From NCBI GenBank assembly GCA_965221485.1, contig OZ244893.1, positions 1,116,001-1,180,000 on the forward strand: a stretch of 64,000 nt of DNA, read 5' to 3'. The notes beneath the pieces were generated by a model. The model worked only from the letters and a program-made list of their open reading frames with translations. It was not told the DNA's origin and did no database searches. Source of the DNA: JAJEBT01 sp965221485 (GTDB taxonomy: Bacteria; Pseudomonadota; Alphaproteobacteria; MPNO01; UBA830). Positions 16,488 to 26,148 of this stretch are shown here, piece after piece (positions within the stretch are counted from its first letter, which is position 1; the number at the start of each line of letters is the position of its first letter). The position numbers were made by a program, and so were the translations under genes.

Positions 16488-17767
16488 AACCCCATACAAA
16501 TCTCAATCTCGGAAGACGCGGATTCATGGCTGCAGCCGGGGCGGCTGCGGTCACGCTGCCAGCACCGGCCGTCCTGGGTCAGGCGCGCCCCCGGGCCATC
16601 GTTATCGGTGGTGGCGCTGGCGGAGCGACAGCCGCGCGCTACATCGCGAAGGACTCCAAGGGCAGCATTGACGTTACCCTGATCGAGCCGACACGGACCT
16701 ACTACTCGTGTTTCTTTTCAAACCTTTACCTTGGTGGCTTTCGCGAGTTTTCCTCTTTGGGACACGACTACGGAACCCTGGCATCGTCATACGGAATCAA
16801 CGTGGTCCATGACTGGGCCGTCTCCGTAGACCGGGATACGCGGCGTGTCGGACTTGCGGGAGGAGGCAGTCTTCCCTATGACCGTCTCATTATTGCTCCC
16901 GGCATCGACTTCAAGGCCGGTTCGGTACCCGGATGGGATCTTTCTTCCCAAAACCTCATGCCGCATGCCTACAAGGCGGGATCCCAGACACAGCTGCTCA
17001 GGGCCCAGATAGCCGGGATGCGCGAAGGAGGCGTCTATTGCATGGTGGCGCCGCCGAATCCGTTTCGGTGCCCTCCCGGACCCTATGAGCGGATTTCAAT
17101 GGTCGCTCACCAGCTCAAACAATCCAACCCAAAGGCGAAGATTGTCATCGTTGATCCCAAAGCGAAATTCTCGAAGCAGGGGCTGTTCGAAGAAGGTTGG
17201 CAACGCCACTACCCTGGCATGATCGAACGCATCGGTCCGGACTTCGGCGGTGACCGGGTGGAAGTCCGGCCTCGTGACATGGAGGTTGTCGTCGACGGTG
17301 AATCCATGAAGGTGGATGTCTGTAACGTCATTCCCGCACAAAGGGCCGGACATATCGCCCAGCTGGCCGGAATTACCAATGATGCCGGCTGGGTGCCGGT
17401 GGTGCCGCATACCATGCAAAGTCGTGCGGACCAGAATATTCACGTGCTTGGCGATGCATCCCAGCAGGGCGACATGCCAAAGTCCGGTTTTTCTGCCAAC
17501 AGTCAGGCCAAGGTGTGTGCGATGGCCGTGCGCGGTGCGTTGACCGGATCGAAGGTGTTCCCGGCACGCTTTTCCAATACCTGCTGGTCACTGATTGCAA
17601 CCGAGGACGGCGTCAAGGTCGGTGCTGCCTATCAGGCGACAGATGAAAAGATCGCCAAGACGAGTGGTTTCATCTCCAAGACCGGGGAAACCGCCGCTCT
17701 TCGCAAGGAAACCTACGAGGAATCACTGGGATGGTACGCCGCCATCTCGGAGGATATCTTCGGGTAG
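16484..17767 (+). CDS. fccB: Sulfide dehydrogenase flavoprotein (FccB/SoxF)
   Basis: FAD subunit of flavocytochrome c sulfide dehydrogenase, which oxidises sulfide to sulfur or polysulfide in the periplasm. 427 residues. Tat-type leader GRRGFMAAAGAAAV, then the dinucleotide fold VIGGGAGGATAARYI near 38. The expected active-site cysteines are in YYSCFFSN near 76 and FRCPPGPYER near 192. The C-terminal flavocytochrome domain includes NTCWSLIA. ATGA overlap with the cytochrome gene. The pair with soxYZ suggests sulfide or thiosulfate use as extra electron source. Confidence 0.92.
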   Translation: MKPHTNLNLGRRGFMAAAGAAAVTLPAPAVLGQARPRAIVIGGGAGGATAARYIAKDSKGSIDVTLIEPTRTYYSCFFSNLYLGGFREFSSLGHDYGTLASSYGINVVHDWAVSVDRDTRRVGLAGGGSLPYDRLIIAPGIDFKAGSVPGWDLSSQNLMPHAYKAGSQTQLLRAQIAGMREGGVYCMVAPPNPFRCPPGPYERISMVAHQLKQSNPKAKIVIVDPKAKFSKQGLFEEGWQRHYPGMIERIGPDFGGDRVEVRPRDMEVVVDGESMKVDVCNVIPAQRAGHIAQLAGITNDAGWVPVVPHTMQSRADQNIHVLGDASQQGDMPKSGFSANSQAKVCAMAVRGALTGSKVFPARFSNTCWSLIATEDGVKVGAAYQATDEKIAKTSGFISKTGETAALRKETYEESLGWYAAISEDIFG

Positions 17768-17780
17768 AAGTCTCTGCGCT

Positions 17781-18821
17781 TCAATCCAGGCGGCCTGGTT
17801 CGCCACTGAAATACCGTCCCGCCATCCTGGCCGAAATTGCCATTGAGGCAAGGGCCAGGATGGCGGCAAGGCTCGCGGTCGATACTCCTGACAGGCCGGC
17901 ACCCACGGAGCATCCTCCGGCCAGCACGCCTCCCACACCCATCAGGATGCCACCCGACAGATAACGACCCGTTCTTCCCGGATTGTCGAAACCCTTCCAT
18001 TCAAACTCGCTTGACATGACTGCTGCAACCAGGCTGCCGGCCAGGGTCCCGGCAATCAGCCCGGTTCCAAACCCTGCCGGGACAGCAGACGCGGCCACCA
18101 ACCAGAACAACGTCGTCGCCATCGACCCCGTATAACCAAGAGACTCGAGGGGGATGGGATCGAAATCATCAAGCAGCAGGAACCCTGTTCCAATCCATCC
18201 CAACGGGACCAGCAACCCGATCAGCGCGGCCATTACCAGATGGCCTGCAGGTGCCCGGGACCGCCAGGCAAATACAGCAGCCACCAGGGCAACAGCCCAG
18301 ATCAGAATTTGCCCAGCCGGGAATTCGGTGAGTGATACAACTCCGCCGAGATCGAGACTGACGCTGCCAAGGACCGTTCTCACCGGCGCAAACGCGCCTT
18401 TCATGGTGGCGTGGGCAGCAATTGCGAGCACAATGAGCACAACCATGGAGCGCAGGTTTCCCGTTCCGGCCAGAACCGCAAGACGGGAGATGCATCCGCC
18501 GGAGCATGCCATCCCTGCGCCAAACATCGCTCCGCCCGCCACGATGGCAAGCACCGGCAGTTGATGGGCGAGAAAACGATGGGTTTCCAGGGAAATCAGG
18601 TCTGCCACGATCGCAAGTTGGGTACCGGCGATTGCGGTCGCAAGAGCCATGACCCAGGTTCCGAGAGCCGGGAGACAGTCTTTCCAGGCTCCGGTCACCC
18701 CGCGCCTCAGGCAAAATCGGGATCTCTGGGCCAGCAGACCATAGACGACACCGATCGCAAGGCCTAGGACGACCGAAGCCTGGAGCGGCGTTACAGACTC
18801 GAAACCGAAGGTCTCAAACAC
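17781..18821 (-). CDS. YeeE/YedE-family sulfur transporter (TsuA-like)
   Basis: 346-residue membrane protein of the family that includes thiosulfate transporter TsuA. Two internal repeats each carry the marker: GAGMACSGGC near residue 105 and LAGGCSVGAG near 300; cysteines there relay the sulfur substrate in TsuA. GTG start at 18821 with GAGAGG upstream. It converges on fccB with 13 bases between the stops, so it has its own transcript, but the context points to sulfur uptake linked to the sox/fcc genes. Confidence 0.85.
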   Translation of the reverse strand: MFETFGFESVTPLQASVVLGLAIGVVYGLLAQRSRFCLRRGVTGAWKDCLPALGTWVMALATAIAGTQLAIVADLISLETHRFLAHQLPVLAIVAGGAMFGAGMACSGGCISRLAVLAGTGNLRSMVVLIVLAIAAHATMKGAFAPVRTVLGSVSLDLGGVVSLTEFPAGQILIWAVALVAAVFAWRSRAPAGHLVMAALIGLLVPLGWIGTGFLLLDDFDPIPLESLGYTGSMATTLFWLVAASAVPAGFGTGLIAGTLAGSLVAAVMSSEFEWKGFDNPGRTGRYLSGGILMGVGGVLAGGCSVGAGLSGVSTASLAAILALASMAISARMAGRYFSGEPGRLD

Positions 18822-19259
18822 GAAAACACCTCTCTTCCCGTCTGTTGGCCGAGATACACCCTACGTCGCCAGGGCAGGGCAATATCCCGTCTCCCCGTTC
18901 CCCGGAATTGTCAATCAGGGGCGCCATTGGCATCCTTCGTTCTGCCCGTTCCGTCCTGCAATGACCACCAGCCTGCCATTCTCCGCTTCAGGGCCGGTCC
19001 CTACATATTTGAAATACACGCGATCTTGCTGTTACCACGGTACGAATTGTCGCTTCCGGCAGCATTCGTCACGCGGGGCTCTGTTCAGGAACCACCAAAA
19101 CCCGCGGTGACGACGAAAATGGACCCAAGCCCTTTTCAGCCTCTCCCGGTTTCGCTGTTCTGGGCAGAAACGCCAGTTGTTTCCCGCCCTGTCCATTCCG
19201 CCAAACCCGGGTGAGGTGTACCGGTCGTTACAGGACTGACGTCGCCATCCCGCACCCGG
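18822..19259. other. 438-base gap between dnaE end and sulfur transporter start
   Basis: Should hold the transporter's promoter and the dnaE 3' end. A TTGACA box on the minus strand near 18915 has no matching -10 at normal spacing. No hairpin with a U-run and no credible gene seen. Confidence 0.4.
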
Positions 19260-22200
19260 TTATCCGGCTGCCTGTCGGAGTCCGGAATTCCCCGCAGCAG
19301 TATCCCGGATGGCGCCAACGCCCTGAAGGTTCGCAAGGCAGCCGATCACGTCGCCGGTCGCATGTATCTTTGAGGGCAGGCGCAGGTCGACCTCCGAAGC
19401 ATCCTCAAGCCTGACCACAAGTGTCAACCGGTCTTCGCCAGGAACGCTGGCATCCAGCGCTGACTTGATGGAACGAAGTGCCGAGGGATCTTTCACGATG
19501 ACCCTGTACTCGGCCCCCTGGCGAGCCAGAACGTCGTCCAGAGGTTCGAATTTTACGGCTGAAAGGCGTGTGTCGTCGCCGTCATCCCGAATCTCCAGGG
19601 TCAGCAGCAGGCGACTTCCGACAGTGAGCAATTCCCGTCCTGTCGTCAGGAGCTCCGAAAAAACACTGATTTCGAACACACCTGACGTGTCCGACAATTG
19701 CACGAACGCATATCGGCTTCCTTTGCGGGACGTACGTTCCTGGCGGCTGATGACGACGCCTGCGACCCGGACAGTCCTTCCGGCCATTTCCGGATCGATG
19801 CTGTTGGCCGAAACGATGCCCATGTCCTTCAGCTTCTGTGCGCTGGACGCGAGAGGATGTGCCGAAAGATATCCTCCGATGGCTGCAAATTCCCTGTTGA
19901 GGCGTTCCATGGGAGCCCAATCGGATGTTTCGGGCAGCCGCAGTCGATCCTCTTCCTCAAGGTCCTCGCCGAACGCCTCCAGAAGGCTGGACTGGCCCAG
20001 TTCTTTCTCTTCTGCCTCTGCGGCTCCGCTGGCCGCCAGCCTGATCACGGCCTCGGCGCCTTCATAGAGGCGGCAACGGTTGCTCTCCAGGCTGTCAAAG
20101 GCGCCAGCACAGGCCAGGTTTTCGATATCGCTTTTCTTCACACCGCTGGTACCGATTCTCGCCGCGAAATTGCCGATACCAGTGAACGGACCGTTGGCGT
20201 CACGTTCCTGCACGATGTTCGATATCGCCACACGGTTAACGTTCCTGATTGCAGCAAGGGCATAGCGAACCGCAGGATTTTCCGCGTCTTCTCCATCCTC
20301 TACCGAAAAGTCTTCTCGTGACCGGTTTATATCAGGTGGCAGGAGACGGACACCCAGGCGACTCATATCCTGGCGAAAAACATTGAGCTTGTCGGTATTT
20401 TCGGTTTCCAGCGTCATTGACGCTGCGAAAAACTCTAGCGGATGGTGGGTCTTCATCCAGGCCGTCTGGTAACCAATCATGGCATAGCTCGCGGCATGCG
20501 ATTTATTGAAACCGTATTCCGCAAACTTGCTGACCTGGTCGAAGATCTGCGTTGCATCCCTTTCACTGACACCGCGCGCGACTGCACCTGATACAAAGTT
20601 TCCACGCTGGGCATCCATCTCGCTCTGGATTTTCTTGCCCATGGCGCGGCGCAGCAGGTCTGCCTGTCCCAGCGTGTATCCGGACAGGGTACGGGCCACT
20701 TCCATGACCTGTTCCTGATAGATCATAACGCCAAACGTATCCTCGAGGATCGGTTTGAGCTGGGGTAGCATATAGTCAGGCTGTTCCTGCCCGTGCTTGC
20801 AGGCAATGTAACGGGGAATATTGTCCATCGGTCCGGGTCGATAGAGCGAAACGAGGGCAATGATGTCCTCGAAACTGTCCGGACGCAGTCGCTTGAGCGT
20901 ATCGCGCATGCCGGCACTTTCGAGCTGAAAGATACCGACAGTGTCGCCCCGGCCAAGTGTTTCATAGGTCGCTGCGTCATCCAGCGCCAGGGTGTCAAAA
21001 TCGATTTCGCCGCCGCGTTCCCGAATCATGTCCTGTGCTTTCGCGAGCACCGTCAGGGTTTTCAGGCCGAGGAAATCAAACTTCACCAACCCGGCCATCT
21101 CCACATACTTCATGGAAAACTGTGTCACCGGCTTGTCGGAATTGACATCCCGATAGAGCGGGACCAGATCGATCAATGGTCGATCGCCGATAATGACCCC
21201 GGCCGCATGGGTCGATACATGGTGATACAGCCCTTCCAGTTCGAGCGATGTGTCAAACAACTGCTCCACAGTGTCATCGCTGCCGCGGAGTTGCTGCAAC
21301 TCGGGGACTCCGTCGATCGCCTGCTGAAGGGACACCGGACGCGCCGGATCATGCGGCACGAGCTTGGCAATCCTGTCCACTTGCCCGAGAGGCATCCCGA
21401 GCGCCCGCCCGACGCTTCGCAGAACAGCCCGCGCCTTGAGTTCCCCAAAAGTAATGATCTGTGCGACCCGATTCGATCCGTAACGTTCCTGTACATAGCG
21501 GACCACTTCGTCCCGACGATCCTGGCAGAAGTCGATATCAAAATCAGGCATCGACACACGTTCCGGATTGAGAAACCGCTCGAACAACAGACCAAACCGC
21601 AACGGATCCAGATCCGTGATCGCCAGGGACCAGGCAACCACCGACCCGGCTCCCGATCCCCGCCCCGGTCCGACGGGAATTCCCTGTCCCTTGGCCCATT
21701 GCACGAAATCCGCGACGATCAGAAAGTAGCCGGGAAAGCCCATGTCCTGGATGACATCGAGCTCATAATCCAGTCGCGCTCGATAGGGTTCGGACCATGC
21801 CCCTTGCTCTGCTGGAGCGTCATCCCGGGGACCCATTTGCGCCAGACGCTTCTCCAGCCCCTGCCGTGCCATATGCCGGAGCAGGGTTGCTTCATCGTCA
21901 TATCCATCCGCCTTGAACGGCGGCAGGATAGGACTGGCCGGCTCCGGTATGAATGCACAGCGGCGCGCGATGACCAGCGTGTTGTCGACGGCCTCCGGCA
22001 GATCGGAAAACAGATCCCGCATTTCCCCGGGCGATCGAAAACAATGGTCTTCCGTCAGGCGTCGGCGATCCTGATCAGCAACAAGTACCTTGCCTTCGAT
22101 ACAGAGCAGGGTGTCATGCGCCCGAAACTGTTCTCGCCGGGCAAAATAAGCGTCGTTGGTTGCGACCAGCGGAAGGTCCCGGGCATAGGCAAGATCAATC

Positions 22201-22778
22201 AACCGCTCTTCGATACGCTGTTCCACCTCCAGCCCATGCCTTTGCAACTCGATATAGAAACGACCCGGAAAAATTTCGGCCAGCCGGCCGCAAAGATGTT
22301 CCGCATCTTCGGTCTGTTTGCTGTCGAGAAGCCGGCCCAGCGGGCCATCCGGCCCGCCCGACAGACATATCAGACCGCCAGAACAGGCCTCGATCTGCTC
22401 CAGGGTGACCTCTGTGTCCCCCTGTTCACCGGAAAGGTAGGCTTCACTGACGAGTCTCATGAGATTCCGGTATCCCGCCTCATTCTGTACAAGCAGAACG
22501 AGGCGATCAGACCGTCGCCGGAGCGACTCGCTCCGGAAATGCCGCTCCGCGTCGTCATCCGCAACATCGATCTGGCATCCGATAATCGGCTGGATACCCT
22601 TTTTGCGCGCGACCAGGGCAAATTCCATTGCACCGAAAAGATTGTGGGTATCTGTCACTGCGACCGCGGGCATCCTGTGTTCGCAGCATAGCGACGCGAG
22701 TTCATCCAGCCGGATCGCACCCTCGGAAAGGGAATAGGCGGAATGAACCCGCAGATGTACAAATGATTCGGTGCTCAT
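19260..22778 (-). CDS. dnaE: DNA polymerase III alpha subunit (DnaE1)
   Basis: Replicative polymerase catalytic subunit, 1172 residues. The PHP domain begins with HLRVHSAYSLSEG (His 8 and 12). Palm motifs GPGRGSGAGS and PDFDIDFCQDRR with catalytic aspartates lie near residues 410-415. Fingers and helix-hairpin-helix regions follow (YGFNKSHAASYAMIGYQTAW), and the OB-fold near residue 1000 reads VAGVVISRQERTSRKGSR. Length and motifs fit DnaE1, not the error-prone DnaE2. It lies 53 bases after lolD. A consensus DnaA box is 25 bases before the ATG. Confidence 0.96.
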   Translation of the reverse strand: MSTESFVHLRVHSAYSLSEGAIRLDELASLCCEHRMPAVAVTDTHNLFGAMEFALVARKKGIQPIIGCQIDVADDDAERHFRSESLRRRSDRLVLLVQNEAGYRNLMRLVSEAYLSGEQGDTEVTLEQIEACSGGLICLSGGPDGPLGRLLDSKQTEDAEHLCGRLAEIFPGRFYIELQRHGLEVEQRIEERLIDLAYARDLPLVATNDAYFARREQFRAHDTLLCIEGKVLVADQDRRRLTEDHCFRSPGEMRDLFSDLPEAVDNTLVIARRCAFIPEPASPILPPFKADGYDDEATLLRHMARQGLEKRLAQMGPRDDAPAEQGAWSEPYRARLDYELDVIQDMGFPGYFLIVADFVQWAKGQGIPVGPGRGSGAGSVVAWSLAITDLDPLRFGLLFERFLNPERVSMPDFDIDFCQDRRDEVVRYVQERYGSNRVAQIITFGELKARAVLRSVGRALGMPLGQVDRIAKLVPHDPARPVSLQQAIDGVPELQQLRGSDDTVEQLFDTSLELEGLYHHVSTHAAGVIIGDRPLIDLVPLYRDVNSDKPVTQFSMKYVEMAGLVKFDFLGLKTLTVLAKAQDMIRERGGEIDFDTLALDDAATYETLGRGDTVGIFQLESAGMRDTLKRLRPDSFEDIIALVSLYRPGPMDNIPRYIACKHGQEQPDYMLPQLKPILEDTFGVMIYQEQVMEVARTLSGYTLGQADLLRRAMGKKIQSEMDAQRGNFVSGAVARGVSERDATQIFDQVSKFAEYGFNKSHAASYAMIGYQTAWMKTHHPLEFFAASMTLETENTDKLNVFRQDMSRLGVRLLPPDINRSREDFSVEDGEDAENPAVRYALAAIRNVNRVAISNIVQERDANGPFTGIGNFAARIGTSGVKKSDIENLACAGAFDSLESNRCRLYEGAEAVIRLAASGAAEAEEKELGQSSLLEAFGEDLEEEDRLRLPETSDWAPMERLNREFAAIGGYLSAHPLASSAQKLKDMGIVSANSIDPEMAGRTVRVAGVVISRQERTSRKGSRYAFVQLSDTSGVFEISVFSELLTTGRELLTVGSRLLLTLEIRDDGDDTRLSAVKFEPLDDVLARQGAEYRVIVKDPSALRSIKSALDASVPGEDRLTLVVRLEDASEVDLRLPSKIHATGDVIGCLANLQGVGAIRDTAAGNSGLRQAAG

Positions 22779-22802
22779 GGGGCAACTCTAACCCGAATCA
22801 GG

Positions 22803-22811
22803 TGTGGATAA
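22803..22811 (-). promoter_or_regulatory. Consensus DnaA box before dnaE
   Basis: TTATCCACA on the minus strand, a perfect match to the E. coli consensus, 25 bases upstream of the dnaE ATG. By chance about half a match is expected in 64 kb on both strands, so position is the main argument. Confidence 0.45.
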
Positions 22812-22831
22812 CCGCTCTCTGGTGGGGAGAA

Positions 22832-23515
22832 TCAACGAATTGATTCGACTTCACCGTTGCGCAACGTCAGGACGCGGTCCATCCGGGTCGCGAGGTCCAT
22901 ATTGTGGGTGGCTACAACAACGGCAATGCCCCGATCTGCGGCCATTTTGCCAAGCAGGCCGAACACACCTTCAGCGGTTTCCGGATCGAGATTTCCCGTA
23001 GGCTCGTCGGCGATGAGGATCCTGGGGCTGTTGGCAAGGGCTCTCGCGATTGCAACCCGTTGCCGTTCGCCACCCGAGAGTCTGGCAGGGCGGTGACGCA
23101 ACCGGTCTGACAGCCCCACCGCCTCCAGCAGTTGCCGGGAGGTTTTGCTCGCCTCGCGTCTGGAAGCGCCGGCGATCATTCCCGGCAAAATCACATTTTC
23201 CACAGCCGAAAATTCGGGGAGCAGGTGATGAAACTGATAGACAAATCCGATTGCATCCCGACGAAGCGCTGTACGCCGTTCGTCGGCCAGCGCTCCGCAG
23301 GCCTCTCCATCGATAATGACCTCACCACCATCCGGACGCTCGAGCAATCCCGCAACATGCAGGAAGGTTGACTTTCCACAACCCGAAGGGCCAACCAGAG
23401 CAACAATTTCACCGGTCATCAGGGAAAGCGAGGCACCGCGCAGCACATGAAGGTCGGTGCCAGCCTGGTGATAGGTTCGAACAACCTTGTCCAGCTGCAG
23501 GACCGGTTCACTCAT
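22832..23515 (-). CDS. lolD: Lipoprotein release ABC transporter ATPase LolD
   Basis: Powers release of lipoproteins from the inner membrane. Walker A GPSGCGKST near residue 42, signature LSGGERQRVAIARA near 145, Walker B ILIADEPTGNLD near 165, and switch histidine in ATHN. FVYQFHHLLPEFSAVENV is the LolD/MacB-subfamily Q-loop region. 227 residues. It overlaps lolC by eight bases and is followed by dnaE. Confidence 0.93.
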   Translation of the reverse strand: MSEPVLQLDKVVRTYHQAGTDLHVLRGASLSLMTGEIVALVGPSGCGKSTFLHVAGLLERPDGGEVIIDGEACGALADERRTALRRDAIGFVYQFHHLLPEFSAVENVILPGMIAGASRREASKTSRQLLEAVGLSDRLRHRPARLSGGERQRVAIARALANSPRILIADEPTGNLDPETAEGVFGLLGKMAADRGIAVVVATHNMDLATRMDRVLTLRNGEVESIR

Positions 23516-24758
23516 AGCGGAGCGCCTCGACCGGGTCGAGGCGTGCTGCGCGCCATGCAGGATAAAGGGTCGCCATCAGCGACAGGGAAAGCGACATGAC
23601 CACGACACCAACGACATCCTCCACATGCACAACGGACGGAAGTTGCGACAGGAAGTATATTTCCGCAGCAAAGAGTTCCGTTCCCGTCAGACCCTGCAGG
23701 GCCTGACGAATGGTCTCGATGTTGAGGGCCAGAAACAGGCCCAGACCAAATCCGATCAGGGTTCCCAACACTCCGATCGACGCACCGGCCAAAAGAAATA
23801 TCCGCAGCACCATGCCGCGGGTTGCACCGATTGTCCGCAGGATTGCGATGTCCTGCCCCTTGTCCTTGACCAGCATGATCATGCCGGAAATGATATTGAA
23901 AGCAGCCACCAGGATGATCAATGTCAGAATCAGAAACATGACATTCCGTTCGACTTCGATGGCGTTGAAAAAACTCTCGTTGGTTTGTTGCCAGTCAATA
24001 AGATTGAGTTGGCCGTCAGAGCGCCTGATGATCTCCAGCTTGACAGTTTCCACCTGCCCGGGATCGTCAAGAAACACCTCCAGATTGCCGCTGTTCCGGT
24101 CATGGCGAAAATAGACCTGCGCCGCCTCCAGGGGCATGAAAATGTAGCGCGAGTCGTAAATATACATACCGGTTTCAAACCGGGCGATTACGTTGAACTG
24201 CTTGACACGGGGAATTTGCCCAAAAGCGGTCGCGTTGGTCTGGGGAGAAACCAGGCGAACAGTGTCCCCCGGCCTTATTCCCATCCGCCGGGCCAGCTTC
24301 TCTCCCATGATTATGTTGTTGCGGCCCTGGAATTCCTCAAGTGACCCGGCAGTGATGTTATTGGCCAGGGTTTCGCGGGCCAGCAGATCCGGGGGGCTGA
24401 GACCGCGAACAATAACCCCTGTCGAAACCCTGCCTGTGGTGGCCAGGACCTGCCCCTCGATCAGCGGAATGACCCGCTTCACACCGTCCACTTCTCCGAT
24501 CGTCTTTCCCACATCCCTGTAGTCATCAAGCGGTCGGCCCTGCTGATTGTAAATCGTCAAATGTCCATTGAGGCCCAGGATCCTCTCCATGAGTTCCACC
24601 CTGAAGCCATTCATGACAGACATGACAATGATCAGTGTCGCCACACCCAGCACAATGCCGGCCAGAGAGAATCCGGCCACCACCGAAACAAAACCCTCTT
24701 CCCTCCTCGGCCGCAGGTAGCGCATGGCGACCATGCGCTCGAAGGGACCAAATGCCAT
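23508..24758 (-). CDS. lolC: Lipoprotein release transmembrane protein (LolC/LolE)
   Basis: Membrane partner of LolD, 416 residues. N-terminal cytoplasmic motif RYLRPRREEGFVSVVAGFS, a first helix, a large periplasmic domain (about 50-270), then three C-terminal helices with the FtsX-type coupling region RTIGATRGMVLRIF. Alphaproteobacteria usually have one such protein serving as both LolC and LolE. Its ATG overlaps the proS stop by one base (TGATG). Confidence 0.92.
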   Translation of the reverse strand: MAFGPFERMVAMRYLRPRREEGFVSVVAGFSLAGIVLGVATLIIVMSVMNGFRVELMERILGLNGHLTIYNQQGRPLDDYRDVGKTIGEVDGVKRVIPLIEGQVLATTGRVSTGVIVRGLSPPDLLARETLANNITAGSLEEFQGRNNIIMGEKLARRMGIRPGDTVRLVSPQTNATAFGQIPRVKQFNVIARFETGMYIYDSRYIFMPLEAAQVYFRHDRNSGNLEVFLDDPGQVETVKLEIIRRSDGQLNLIDWQQTNESFFNAIEVERNVMFLILTLIILVAAFNIISGMIMLVKDKGQDIAILRTIGATRGMVLRIFLLAGASIGVLGTLIGFGLGLFLALNIETIRQALQGLTGTELFAAEIYFLSQLPSVVHVEDVVGVVVMSLSLSLMATLYPAWRAARLDPVEALRYE

Positions 24759-26074
24759 CAGGCAAGCCGGCTGATCGCAGAGTCCACAGACAGCTCCTCG
24801 TGCTGGCCGCTGGCCCTGTTCCTCAGCTCAACCGTTCCTGCACGCACCCCACGGGGACCAACGACCACCTGCCATGGAACGCCGATCAGGTCCATGTCCG
24901 CAAATTTGGCACCAGGACGTTCATCCCGGTCATCGATCAGCGGTTCCAGACCGGCCAGCTGAAGGCGGTGGTACAGCGTCCCGCTCACCTGATCGCATTC
25001 CGCGTCCCCTGGCCGGAGATTAATGATGCACACACCAAACGGAGCCACGCTTTCAGGCCAGACAATTCCCCTGTCATCATGAAACGCCTCGATCAACGCG
25101 CCAACCAGCCGGGACACACCAATACCGTAGGATCCCATTTCGAAATAAACAGGTTTCCCTTCGGGCCCAACCACCGAGGCATTCATCGCTCGGGAATACT
25201 TGGTTCCAAAATAGAAGATATGCCCGACCTCGATTCCCTGTGCGCTGGCGAGATCGTTACCCAGCTCCGCTTCGATCGCAACGTCATGTTTTTCGTCCGT
25301 TGCGGCATACAGCGCGGTCCAGCGGTCAACCATGGGTTGCAGATCATCGTCATAGTCAACGCCAGCGCTCAGCGCGCCCAGATCGAGCAGGTCGCGATGG
25401 CAGTGGACCCGGCTTTCCCCGGTGTCGGCGAGAATGATGAACTCATGACTGAGATCACCACCAATCGGTCCGGTATCCGCAGCCATTGGAATCGCCTGCA
25501 AGCCCATCCGCGCGAAAGTCTTGAGGTATGACACAAACATTTTGTTATAACTCTTTCGTGCCCCTTCATAATCAATGTCAAAGGAATAGGAGTCCTTCAT
25601 CAGGAATTCACGGCCCCTCATGACGCCAAACCGAGGCCGGATTTCGTCACGAAACTTCCACTGGATGTGATACAGCATCGTGGGCAGTTCCCGGTAGCTG
25701 CGGATATGGGCCCGTGCAATTTCCGTGATCACCTCCTCATTGGTGGGACCGTAGAGCATGTCGCGATCATGGCGGTCACGGATCCGAAGCATTTCCGCTC
25801 CGTAATCGTCGTATCGTCCGCTCTCCTGCCACAGTTCCGCAGGTTGAATCGTCGGCATGAGCATTTCCTGACAGCCGGCCCGGTCCTGCTCTTCGCGAAC
25901 GATCTGCTCAACTTTTCTGAGGACCCGGAAACCAAGGGGCAACCATGAATAAATGCCGGCACTCACCTGACGAATCATTCCGGCGCGCAACATCATGCGG
26001 TGCGAAACGATTTGCGCATCAGCGGGTGTTTCCTTGAGCGTTGGCAGGAAAAATCTCGACATGCGCATGGGCAT
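24758..26074 (-). CDS. proS: Prolyl-tRNA synthetase, short alphaproteobacterial type
   Basis: Class II synthetase charging tRNA-Pro. Motif 2 region FRDEIRPRFGVMRGREFLMKD near 140, TNEEV near 108, and motif 3 GSYGIGVSRL near 340; the anticodon-binding domain is C-terminal. At 438 residues it lacks the large editing insertion present in the 572-residue E. coli enzyme, as is usual in this class. First gene of the proS-lolC-lolD-dnaE block. Confidence 0.95.
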   Translation of the reverse strand: MPMRMSRFFLPTLKETPADAQIVSHRMMLRAGMIRQVSAGIYSWLPLGFRVLRKVEQIVREEQDRAGCQEMLMPTIQPAELWQESGRYDDYGAEMLRIRDRHDRDMLYGPTNEEVITEIARAHIRSYRELPTMLYHIQWKFRDEIRPRFGVMRGREFLMKDSYSFDIDYEGARKSYNKMFVSYLKTFARMGLQAIPMAADTGPIGGDLSHEFIILADTGESRVHCHRDLLDLGALSAGVDYDDDLQPMVDRWTALYAATDEKHDVAIEAELGNDLASAQGIEVGHIFYFGTKYSRAMNASVVGPEGKPVYFEMGSYGIGVSRLVGALIEAFHDDRGIVWPESVAPFGVCIINLRPGDAECDQVSGTLYHRLQLAGLEPLIDDRDERPGAKFADMDLIGVPWQVVVGPRGVRAGTVELRNRASGQHEELSVDSAISRLA

Positions 26075-26117
26075 CGATCCCTTCAGGTAACAGGTGCGAG
26101 ACGGGCGTACATCAACG

Positions 26118-26132
26118 CGCTTCCAGGAAGCG
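26118..26132 (-). terminator. Stem-loop after prpC
   Basis: CGCTTCC and GGAAGCG arms around one central base (a six-base stem with a three-base loop if folded), starting 17 bases past the prpC stop. No U-run follows, so it may be a weak terminator or an RNA-end protector. Confidence 0.35.
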
Positions 26133-26148
26133 GGAGGCGGTCAGGCGT

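Noticed and set aside
20793..22691. 632-codon open frame antisense to dnaE
   Set aside because: Mirror of high-GC dnaE codons; no ribosome site, no family features, and dnaE itself is certain.
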